64,000 nt of DNA from G963675935 sp963675935 (GTDB taxonomy: Bacteria; Planctomycetota; Planctomycetia; Pirellulales; Thermoguttaceae), in assembly GCA_963675935.2 (NCBI GenBank), contig CAXXPV010000008.1, positions 310,001-374,000 on the forward strand, in the 5' to 3' direction. Position numbers and translations under genes: made by a program. The notes under the pieces are model-generated. The model searched no databases. It was not told the origin of the DNA and worked only from the letters and a program-made list of their open reading frames with translations. This document shows, in pieces, positions 23,420-30,142 of this stretch; within the stretch, counting starts at the first letter, position 1, and every line of letters begins with the position of its first letter.

Positions 23420-24613
23420 ATGGATTTTCAGAGAAAAAGCCGTTTGCTCATTACTTGTGCGCCGAGCTTGTCGGAGTGGCTGCGGAAGGAGCTTGAGACC
23501 CTCGGACACAGGGTGCTGTTGGTCCGCAAGACCGGCATCGAGATCGAAGGCACGCTTGCCGATTCCATGCGGCTGAATCTCTGGCTGCATACGGCGTTCG
23601 CCGTGCTGTTCTTGCTCGACGAGTTCGAGTGCCGCGACGCCGAGGCCCTCTACCGGTCCGCCGTGAGGCTTCCCTGGGAGAGCGTCATCCCACCCGACGA
23701 ATACATTTCCATCGTCTCCTATGTTGACAACCCTTCGATCAATAACTCGATGTTCCCCAACCTCAAGCTCAAGGACGCCATCGTCGACCGCATCATGCGG
23801 AAGGAGCATCGGCGGCCAGACTCCGGGCCGGAGCGGACGAACATCGTCATCAATCTCTACTGGAAAGACGACCGGGCGTGGCTATACCTGAACACCTCGG
23901 GCAACAAGCTTTCCGACCGCGGATACCGCCGAATTCCGCACAAAGCGCCCATGCAGGAGACGCTGGCCGCGGCCGTGATGATGGCGACGGGCTACACCGG
24001 CAATGTGTCGCTTGTCGCGCCGATGTGCGGCAGCGGCACGCTCGCCATCGAGGCGGCACTTTTGGCCCAAAACCGAGCGCCCGGCCTGTTGCGCGACAAC
24101 TTTGGCTTCATGCACGTGAAGGGGTTTAATGACGAGGCATGGAAGGATGTCCGCCGCGTGGCAATGAAAGCCGGGGAGAAGAAGCGGAATCCTCGCATCA
24201 TCGCCACCGACATCGACCCGAAAGCGGTCGAGGCCGCGCGGAAGAACGCCGCCAACGCCGGAATAGACCACCTCATCGAGTTCGGGGTCTGCGACTTCGC
24301 CGAGACTCCCCTGCCCCCAGCGCCGTTCGTTGTTGTGATGAACCCGGAATATGGCAAGCGGATGGGCGAAATATCGCAGCTCGAAAAGGTCTATGAGCGG
24401 ATCGGCGATTTTTTCAAGCAGAAGTGCCAAGGCCAGACCTGTTACGTTTTCACGGGCAACTTCGACTTGGCGAAGAAGGTCCACCTGACTCCCAGCCGGA
24501 AAATTCCCTTCTTCAACGCCGACATCGATTGCCGGCTACTCAAGTACGAGATGTACGCCGGCACACGCCGCAAGGCCCAGCGGCCCGGCGTCGCCGAAAA
24601 TCAAGGCTCATAG
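23420..24613 (+). CDS. THUMP-domain rRNA methyltransferase (RlmL/TrmG10-like)
   Basis: 397-residue SAM-dependent RNA methyltransferase. N-terminal half: a THUMP RNA-binding domain with SYVDNPSINNSMFPNLKLKD, IVDRIM and VINLYWKDDRAWLYLNTSG. C-terminal half: a Rossmann MTase with PMCGSGTLAIEAAL (SAM-binding), DIDPKAVEAARKNA and NPEYGKRMG, the catalytic NPPY motif in its NPEY form. The domain layout resembles the N-terminal half of RlmKL, which methylates G2445 of 23S rRNA; the exact target is inferred. A small ATPase gene starts 5 bp after its stop. Confidence 0.9.
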   Translation: MDFQRKSRLLITCAPSLSEWLRKELETLGHRVLLVRKTGIEIEGTLADSMRLNLWLHTAFAVLFLLDEFECRDAEALYRSAVRLPWESVIPPDEYISIVSYVDNPSINNSMFPNLKLKDAIVDRIMRKEHRRPDSGPERTNIVINLYWKDDRAWLYLNTSGNKLSDRGYRRIPHKAPMQETLAAAVMMATGYTGNVSLVAPMCGSGTLAIEAALLAQNRAPGLLRDNFGFMHVKGFNDEAWKDVRRVAMKAGEKKRNPRIIATDIDPKAVEAARKNAANAGIDHLIEFGVCDFAETPLPPAPFVVVMNPEYGKRMGEISQLEKVYERIGDFFKQKCQGQTCYVFTGNFDLAKKVHLTPSRKIPFFNADIDCRLLKYEMYAGTRRKAQRPGVAENQGS

Positions 24614-24618
24614 TTTGC

Positions 24619-25308
24619 ATGGAGCAAAAGGGCCCAATGCCGCCGTCCGACGAAGAAAACCCTTTCTGCACGCGACACATTCGCCCCGGAGCGATTCCTT
24701 TCCTGTTTCCGCCCGGCGAAGGTGCCGACGTTTTGGTCGAGCGTTTGCGGCAAAACCACTGGCGCGGCGAAATTGTCGGCCCACATGGCTCGGGCAAGTC
24801 GGCCTTGCTGGCCACGCTGATTCCGGCCATCGAACGCGCCGGCCGAAGCGTCGTGCGCGTCGAACTGCACGACGGCCAGCGACGGCTTCCGATCGATCTC
24901 GTGAAAAAAGGGGACAGGCACCTCGCGGCCACCGTTTTTTGCGGTATTTGCGATTGTCTGCTCGGAGCCAGTCCCCTTTTTTTCGGCGACGCCCGGCTTG
25001 GCCCCGACACGGTTTTGATCGTTGACGGCTACGAGCAATTGAGCCGATGGCGGCGGTTTTTATTATCTCGGCTCTGCCGTCGGCGCGACGTGGGGCTTTT
25101 GGTCACGGCCCACACTTCGGTCCATTTGCCCTCGCTCTATCGGACTGCGGCGACGCCGGAATTGGCCGGCCGGATCGTCGGGCAGCTTACCGGGGGTCGC
25201 CCGCCGCTGTTGTCGCCGGCGGAATTGGCCGCGTGTTTGACTCGCCACGATGGAAATCTGCGCGAGATGCTGTTCGACCTCTACGATTTGCACGAGCGGT
25301 GCAAGTAG
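24619..25308 (+). CDS. Small P-loop ATPase (AAA-like), partly repeat-derived
   Basis: 229 residues from ATG 24619. Walker A is GPHGSGKSAL (residues 52-61) and a Walker B-like strand is TVLIVDGYEQLSRW; after that comes GLLVTAHTSVHLP. It looks like a minimal nucleotide-binding protein of unknown role, possibly partner of the methyltransferase in operon. A palindromic repeat (24904-24983) is read through in frame, adding KKGDRHLAATVFCGICDCLL and a few residues between the Walker A and B parts. The frame is open on both sides, so the gene may still be functional. Confidence 0.7.
   Translation: MEQKGPMPPSDEENPFCTRHIRPGAIPFLFPPGEGADVLVERLRQNHWRGEIVGPHGSGKSALLATLIPAIERAGRSVVRVELHDGQRRLPIDLVKKGDRHLAATVFCGICDCLLGASPLFFGDARLGPDTVLIVDGYEQLSRWRRFLLSRLCRRRDVGLLVTAHTSVHLPSLYRTAATPELAGRIVGQLTGGRPPLLSPAELAACLTRHDGNLREMLFDLYDLHERCK
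24904..24983. repeat. Palindromic repeat, family D (GGGGACAGGCACC/GGAGCCAGTCCCC), in frame
   Basis: 80 bp inside the ATPase gene: AAAAAGGGGACAGGCACC at one end and GGAGCCAGTCCCCTTTTT at the other. The same family is in frame in the VWA gene at 40551-40648. Confidence 0.85.
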
Positions 25309-25335
25309 CGTTGCAACCGTTCACGGAACCCCCTG

Positions 25336-25409
25336 TCATTCTGAGTGTAGCGAAGAATCTCTCGTGGGATGGTGAATCTGCCGAGATTCTTCGCTACGCT
25401 CAGAATGAC
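25336..25409. repeat. Palindromic repeat, family B
   Basis: GTCATTCTGAGTGTAGCGAAG paired with its inverse, in the 107-bp gap between two convergent genes; it may also act as a terminator. Confidence 0.85.
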
Positions 25410-25415
25410 GTTGCG

Positions 25416-26279
25416 TCAATCGAAAAGCCCGCCGGCGGCTTGAAACGCCAACAACGCCTCACGCACCGGAGCGACGTCGTGGACGCGGAGGATTTGCACC
25501 CGACGCCGAGCCAGCGACAACGCCACGCCAACGGTGCCCTGTACGCGGTCGGTAGGCGAACGTTCGAGAACCGCGGCCAGAAAACGCTTCCGCGACGGGC
25601 CGATCAACACCGGACAACCGAGTGCATGAAATCGCCGCGATTCGATCAGAAGTTGCAGATTGTGTTCCGTGGTTTTGCCGAAGCCGATGCCGGGGTCCAA
25701 CGCGATGCGATCTTGTTCGACGCCGGCGGCCAGCAGGGCGTCGCGCCGGGAGCGAAGATACTCGAACACTTCGGCCACGACGTCGGCATACACCGGGTTG
25801 TCCTGCATCGTGTGAGGCTCGCCCCGGCTGTGCATGGCGCAGACGCCGCAGCCGGTTTCGACGGCCAACGACAACATGGCCGGATCGCCCAATAATGCCG
25901 TTACGTCGTTGATGATCTCGGCGCCGGCGTCCACCGCGCGGCGTGCGACCTCGGCCTTCGATGTATCGATCGAAACCGGAATGCCGGCTGTTTTGCACAG
26001 CGCTTCGACCACCGGGATGACGCGGCGAATTTCCTCCTCGGCATCGACCGGCAGCGAGCCGGGGCGAGTGCTTTCGCCGCCAATGTCGAGGATGTCGGCT
26101 CCCGCGGCGGCCAATTCCAGGCCGTGCCGTATCGCGGCGTCGTGGTCAAAAAATTTTCCGCCGTCGGAAAAGCTGTCGGGCGTGACGTTCACAATGCCCA
26201 TCAGCAGCGGGAGACCGCCGAACGAAAGCGTGCGGGTGCGGAGTTTCCAGTGGTTGGCGGGTTGTGCGGTAAATGGCAT
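25416..26279 (-). CDS. folP: Dihydropteroate synthase
   Basis: Condenses p-aminobenzoate with the pterin pyrophosphate in folate synthesis. 287 residues, normal length. Motifs: MGIVNVTPDSFSDGG, ILDIGGESTRPG, VSIDTSKAEVAR, EIINDVTAL, DPGIGFGKTTEHNL and GPSRKRFLAAVL, covering the pterin- and pyrophosphate-binding loops. The last two strands end at AAGGLFD. It is the most downstream gene of a same-strand run from phoH to folP, separated from lptE by a family D hairpin. Confidence 0.95.
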   Translation of the reverse strand: MPFTAQPANHWKLRTRTLSFGGLPLLMGIVNVTPDSFSDGGKFFDHDAAIRHGLELAAAGADILDIGGESTRPGSLPVDAEEEIRRVIPVVEALCKTAGIPVSIDTSKAEVARRAVDAGAEIINDVTALLGDPAMLSLAVETGCGVCAMHSRGEPHTMQDNPVYADVVAEVFEYLRSRRDALLAAGVEQDRIALDPGIGFGKTTEHNLQLLIESRRFHALGCPVLIGPSRKRFLAAVLERSPTDRVQGTVGVALSLARRRVQILRVHDVAPVREALLAFQAAGGLFD

Positions 26280-26311
26280 GATCTTTTGCGAAACCGCTCA
26301 GTGCCGCGTGA

Positions 26312-26389
26312 AGGGGACAGGTCCATGTTTTCGGCCAAAGGTCTATCGGCACAATGCGTTTTCTCGCCGAAAAATGGACCAGTCCCCGG
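26312..26389. repeat. Palindromic repeat, family D variant
   Basis: GAAGGGGACAGGTCCATGTTT paired with GAAAAATGGACCAGTCCCC, between folP and lptE. Its distal arm also occurs in the lipid kinase gene (15341-15388). Confidence 0.8.
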
Positions 26390-26403
26390 CGAGTCCCACT
26401 ACT

Positions 26404-27036
26404 TTACCACGGCGTTTCCATCATGTCGACGATCTGCTTGGCCAGCCGGCCGAGGGCCTCTTGCTGGGCCGTGGTGAGTGATTGCCCCACTTCGGCGACG
26501 ATGTCGCCCGTGGCGGTCACCTCGGCGATTTCCGAGGGCAGCGGAATTGACTTGTTGTCGCGCAACATGCGGCCCTTGCGATCGACCCAACTGACCTGGA
26601 CGGTGACAGCGGCTTGCACCTCGCGGGCGTCGCCGCTGAGGACCGAAACCAACACACTCTTCGACTCATTGGTGATGCAGCCGGAAAGGACGCTGTCGGC
26701 GGTCGGATCGCTGACGACTTTGTAGGGCGTTCGCTTTTGGATTTCCTTGACGACAGCCTCGGTAAGCTGCTCGCCCATGTTGCGCCGGAAACTGGTCGAT
26801 TTGAAGATCGGCACGTAGATCGTTTTGATGCCCGTCGGGTAAAGCGAGGCGTTGCCGATTTGATACGTGGCGCAGCCGGTGGAAAGAAGGAGAAGAAGAC
26901 AAAGAGAATAACCGCAAAGAACACGAAGAGGATGAAGGGCGCGAGGAGAGCGGGAGACGCGGAGCGTCTCGACGGTGCGTTCCCACGCGGAGCGTGGGAA
27001 CGAGGTGAACGAATTGGATTGGACCGCGCTGTTCAC
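26404..27036 (-). CDS. lptE: LptE-type LPS-assembly lipoprotein
   Basis: 210 residues. After a lipobox (CLLLLLSTGC) the mature part has GNASLYPTGIKTIYVPIFKS, then RRNMGEQLTEAVVKEIQKRT and TPYKVV, the pattern of LptE-family proteins that plug the LptD barrel in the outer membrane. The leader is unusually long (about 50 residues); residues 12-25 (FPRSAWERTVETL) come from a palindromic repeat. No internal ATG, GTG or TTG lies between the repeat and the hydrophobic core, so translation must pass through the repeat. Upstream are a TPR lipoprotein and the recO-ybeY genes. Confidence 0.82.
   Translation of the reverse strand: MNSAVQSNSFTSFPRSAWERTVETLRVSRSPRALHPLRVLCGYSLCLLLLLSTGCATYQIGNASLYPTGIKTIYVPIFKSTSFRRNMGEQLTEAVVKEIQKRTPYKVVSDPTADSVLSGCITNESKSVLVSVLSGDAREVQAAVTVQVSWVDRKGRMLRDNKSIPLPSEIAEVTATGDIVAEVGQSLTTAQQEALGRLAKQIVDMMETPW
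26978..27004. repeat. Palindromic repeat CGTTCCCACGC/GCGTGGGAACG inside the lptE leader
   Basis: A 25-bp hairpin encoding SFPRSAWER on the gene strand. A related copy, outside genes, is at 43378-43406. Confidence 0.75.
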
Positions 27037-27052
27037 AACCGACCTCTATACA

Positions 27053-27206
27053 TAGGTTATGCTTCAGCATAACATGGCGGAAACGAATTGGACTTGGGTC
27101 TTCGGTCTTGGCACAAAGCCCTAAGTCCTAAGTCCTAAGTCCTAAGTCCTAAGTCCTAAGTCCCAAGTCCCAAGTCCCATTGGTTGTTGTTATGCTAAAG
27201 CATAAC
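27053..27206. repeat. Repeat block: two GTTATGCT..AGCATAAC hairpins around a CCTAAGT tandem tract
   Basis: GTTATGCTTCAGCATAAC at 27056-27073, then about eight tandem 7-mers (CCTAAGT six times, CCCAAGT two to three times) at 27119-27179, then GTTATGCTAAAGCATAAC at 27189-27206. It fills the gap between lptE and the TPR lipoprotein gene. Confidence 0.8.
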
Positions 27207-27217
27207 TTACATGAATC

Positions 27218-28639
27218 CTACTTCTTCTCGTTGCCGAACATTCCCGTGAGCCAACCCAGCCGTTTCGGCGGCTCGTCCGGTTCGTTTTTGATTTCTTCGA
27301 GCCGCTGCTGGGCTTCCTTGGCCCGCGTGGTTCCCGGATACTCCTTGACTACGCTATTGTAATACAATCGAGCGGCGCCGTAGTAACGATGTTTGGCGTA
27401 ATACTCGGCGCGGACGAAATCGCGATTGGCCTGTTCCTCCCGGATCAGCGCGGCGGCGTTGGCGACCCTCTTCTCCTCTTCGCCGAGCTTGCCGTGGTAT
27501 TGGGTAAGCGTTGTTTTGGCCATTTTGTCGGCGTCTTTCAGCGGCGTCTCGTCGTAGGCCGAGCCTTGGTATTTGCGCATGTTGGCCTGAAGCCCGAACT
27601 CGTGCGCCTTCAATTGGAACTCGCTGTTGGGATACTCTTTGCACAGCAGGTCGTACTGTTCGGCGGCGTCGCCCCAGCGACCGCGGAGGAAATAGGCGTT
27701 GCCCAGGGCCATCAGGCTGTCGTCGGCCATGGGGCCTTTCGGATCGTACGCCCGAATGCGCTCGTAGGCCTGAACGGCGAAGCCGAACGTGTCGAACATC
27801 GGCTTGTCTTTTTGGGTCAGGTTCGGCGTGACCGGCAACGTCGGATTTTTCGTGTACAATTGCTCCCAGTAGCGGCCTAGCGCGAACTGGCGAATCATCA
27901 CCGTGTCGAGGTATCGAGTATTCGAGTATTTTTTCAGCAGACCGCCGTAGGTGTCGTGCGCCTTCGGATAGAGGTCGGCGAAAAACTCGCTCTCGGCTTG
28001 TAGAAACAGGGCGTCTTCCTCGAGCGGCGAGTCGGGCCAGCGGGCGGCGGCCGTGGCGTACTTTTCCGCGGCCTCCTTGTACTTCTTCTCCTTGAACAGC
28101 GTATCGCCTTCTTGCTTCGCCGCTTTGGCGATTTTTTCATCCGGCCCGTAACCGGCGGCTTTCTTGATGTTGTTGTAGACCACGTCCGGCGCGAGGTCGG
28201 CCAACTCGAAGCCTTTTTTCTTTTGCTCCTCAATGCTCTTCACCGACGCGATGCTGATGGCGCCTTCCGGAGGCGGCGGCAACTCGGCGGGAATCGTCGG
28301 CGGGGGGCCGGCCGCGCTCGAGCGGCTCGACGGACCGGGCACAAGCGGACCGACGGCTTCGGCAGCCGCAGGCACGTTGGCCGTGGCCTGCACGACGCCC
28401 TGCGCGGCCGCCGTCTGAGATTGCGTCGTTTGCGCGGCCGTCGCGGGCTTTTCGGCCGAGGCAGACTCTTTTTTCCGTCCGGTCAGCGACTTGAACAGCC
28501 AGCCGTCGTATTCATAGTTGCTATCGTCTGGTTTATTGGTTTGTGCCTGGCTCGACGCGCCCGGTCCGCCGGCGCAGCCACCGACGAGGGCCAAAATACA
28601 CGTCTGCACCAGCAAAAGCCGCGCTAGCTTCGTTGTCAT
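27218..28639 (-). CDS. TPR outer-membrane lipoprotein (BamD/CpoB-like)
   Basis: 473 residues from ATG 28639. Lipoprotein signal (LVQTCILALVGGC) followed by a Pro/Ala/Gln-rich linker to about residue 130. TPR-like repeats then start with DTLFKEKKYKEAAEKYATAA and continue: SEFFADLYPKAHDTYGGLLK, YFLRGRWGDAAEQYDLLCKE, YAKHRYYGAARLYYNSVVKE. The repeat spacing of a tetratricopeptide protein and the Tol-Pal/BamD-like context with LptE suggest envelope assembly. It is not a textbook BamD (about 240 residues); the longer linker is typical of planctomycetes. Confidence 0.78.
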   Translation of the reverse strand: MTTKLARLLLVQTCILALVGGCAGGPGASSQAQTNKPDDSNYEYDGWLFKSLTGRKKESASAEKPATAAQTTQSQTAAAQGVVQATANVPAAAEAVGPLVPGPSSRSSAAGPPPTIPAELPPPPEGAISIASVKSIEEQKKKGFELADLAPDVVYNNIKKAAGYGPDEKIAKAAKQEGDTLFKEKKYKEAAEKYATAAARWPDSPLEEDALFLQAESEFFADLYPKAHDTYGGLLKKYSNTRYLDTVMIRQFALGRYWEQLYTKNPTLPVTPNLTQKDKPMFDTFGFAVQAYERIRAYDPKGPMADDSLMALGNAYFLRGRWGDAAEQYDLLCKEYPNSEFQLKAHEFGLQANMRKYQGSAYDETPLKDADKMAKTTLTQYHGKLGEEEKRVANAAALIREEQANRDFVRAEYYAKHRYYGAARLYYNSVVKEYPGTTRAKEAQQRLEEIKNEPDEPPKRLGWLTGMFGNEKK

Positions 28640-28679
28640 TCGAGGACTTCCTTGTCCGCCGAGAATCAATCGATGTGAA

Positions 28680-29441
28680 CTACGCCTTCGTCATCATACG
28701 CAAGTATTCGTGCATTTTCGGTTTACGGCCCAGCAGGTGCGTGATGTAGTGGTTCAACAATCCGCGCAACTCGCCAAGGATATTCGGACTGATTTCCATC
28801 GTACTCCACGCGCGGCTGTTGGGATCGGCCATTTGGGCCATGGTCCGTAGCGCGCCGGCGCTCACCTGAACGACGAATTTCTTTCCTCCCTTGCACTTCG
28901 GACACAACACGCCGCCGTCGAGTTGCCCAAAGGCGACCCGGCCGGCCGTCGACGTCACAGTGGCGCCGCACTCGACGCAACTGTTCAACGACGGCGCATG
29001 GCCCAAGAGCCTCAGCGCACCCAACTCGAAACGCATAATCCATTTGGCGACCGGCTCGCCGGCGCCGAGGGCCGCCAGGGTTTGGTCGGCCAAATCGAAC
29101 AGTTCCGGATGAGGGTCGTCATCGTCGGTCATCGCCCCGAGCAACTCGGCAACATAGTACGCGGCGTATAAGCCTGCCAGATTCCGACCGGCCGGCCAGA
29201 ATCGTCGCAGGAGTTTCGCCTCGGTCAACAAGTCGAGGGCATCGGACGATTTGTGGAGGAAGACTATTCGACAAAGGGCTAGTAGGTCAAGAGCAGACTC
29301 AAAAGGGCTTTTGAGCCGCCTCGCGCCCTTTGCTAAAGCGCCTATCTTGCCAAATTCTCGCGTAAAAAGCGTCACCACGAGGCTGGTCTCGCTGAACTCG
29401 ACCGATCGGATGACGATGGCGGTGGCTTTTTCGGAGGACAT
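28680..29441 (-). CDS. recO: DNA repair protein RecO
   Basis: 253 residues; loads RecA at single-stranded gaps in the RecFOR pathway. It has the N-terminal OB-fold (ATAIVIRSVEFSETSLVVTL, TREFGKIGALAKGARR) and the four-Cys zinc finger near residues 155-185 (CVECGA...VLCPKC). The C-terminal helices end HYITHLLGRKPKMHEYLR. It follows ybeY by 17 bp on the same strand, a common pairing. Confidence 0.93.
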   Translation of the reverse strand: MSSEKATAIVIRSVEFSETSLVVTLFTREFGKIGALAKGARRLKSPFESALDLLALCRIVFLHKSSDALDLLTEAKLLRRFWPAGRNLAGLYAAYYVAELLGAMTDDDDPHPELFDLADQTLAALGAGEPVAKWIMRFELGALRLLGHAPSLNSCVECGATVTSTAGRVAFGQLDGGVLCPKCKGGKKFVVQVSAGALRTMAQMADPNSRAWSTMEISPNILGELRGLLNHYITHLLGRKPKMHEYLRMMTKA

Positions 29442-29458
29442 GAACTAGTGGCTGGTGG

Positions 29459-29896
29459 TTAGTGGCTAGTGTTGTCCGTTTCGCCCTTCAAATACTTTCG
29501 CTCCAGTTTTCGCATGACGCCTCGCCCGGCCGGCGTCGCGTCGTCGTAGCCGACCAGATGCAGCGTGCCGTGAATCGCGTAACGCAGCAATTCGTCTTCC
29601 GGCGTCGCTCGATAGGTTTTGGCGTTCGCTCGCGCGGTGTCGGCGCTCGCGACCACCTCGCCCTCCAAACACCGCTCCGTGCGCTCCAGCACAAAACTCA
29701 GTACGTCGGTCGGGTCGGGATCGTTCAGAAATTCTTCATGCAAACGCGCAATCGCCGGATCGTCAACGACGGCCACGCTGATTTGGGCCTCGGCGATTTC
29801 AGCGTCGCGCAAAATGGCGACGATCGCGCGTCGCATGCGCCGGCGGTCGAGCGGGAGTGTTTTCTGGCGATTCGTGATGTGGATGGCGATGGGCAC
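29459..29896 (-). CDS. ybeY: rRNA endoribonuclease YbeY
   Basis: 145-residue metal-dependent RNase needed for 16S rRNA maturation and ribosome quality control. N-terminal VAVVDDPAIARLHEEFLNDP then DPTDVLSFVL. The metal-binding motif HGTLHLVGYDD is at residues 109-119: H109 and H113 match HGxLHLxGYDH, but position 119 is Asp where most homologues have the third His. The gene sits in the usual phoH-HD-ybeY-recO order. Confidence 0.92.
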   Translation of the reverse strand: MPIAIHITNRQKTLPLDRRRMRRAIVAILRDAEIAEAQISVAVVDDPAIARLHEEFLNDPDPTDVLSFVLERTERCLEGEVVASADTARANAKTYRATPEDELLRYAIHGTLHLVGYDDATPAGRGVMRKLERKYLKGETDNTSH

Positions 29897-29917
29897 GATA
29901 AATGATTCTTAGGGCTC

Positions 29918-29992
29918 GTATACCTTGCACGGCTTGGTTTGTCCGATTTCTTGCGAGGTGGAAAAACCGGACAATTTCAACCGTTCGCAGTA
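29918..29992. repeat. 75-bp repeat, copy 1 (second copy at 47702)
   Basis: Starts GTATACCTTGCACGGCTTGG and contains the inverted pair TTGTCCG/CGGACAA. It differs from 47702-47776 at one visible base. At 47702 it runs into the remnant of an ISAzo13 transposase gene. Confidence 0.8.
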
Positions 29993-30017
29993 TAACAGAA
30001 CAATTTACGCAATGAGA

Positions 30018-30078
30018 CGTAGGACGGATTTCCGAATCCGTCCTGGTTTTCGGGACGGATTTGGAAATCCGTCCTACG
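30018..30078. repeat. Palindromic repeat (GTAGGACGGATTT)
   Basis: CGTAGGACGGATTTCCGAATC paired with its inverse at the other end. With the 75-bp repeat, it fills most of the 246-bp gap between the HD phosphodiesterase and ybeY. Confidence 0.8.
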
Positions 30079-30142
30079 ACAATTTGGACAACTTAATTTG
30101 ATACGACACATTAGGAAGCTGCGCTGCGAAACCGCGAGCGGC

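Noticed and set aside
27119..27179. Tandem CCTAAGT tract as a CRISPR array
   Set aside because: The unit is only 7 bp with no spacers, and no cas genes are present.
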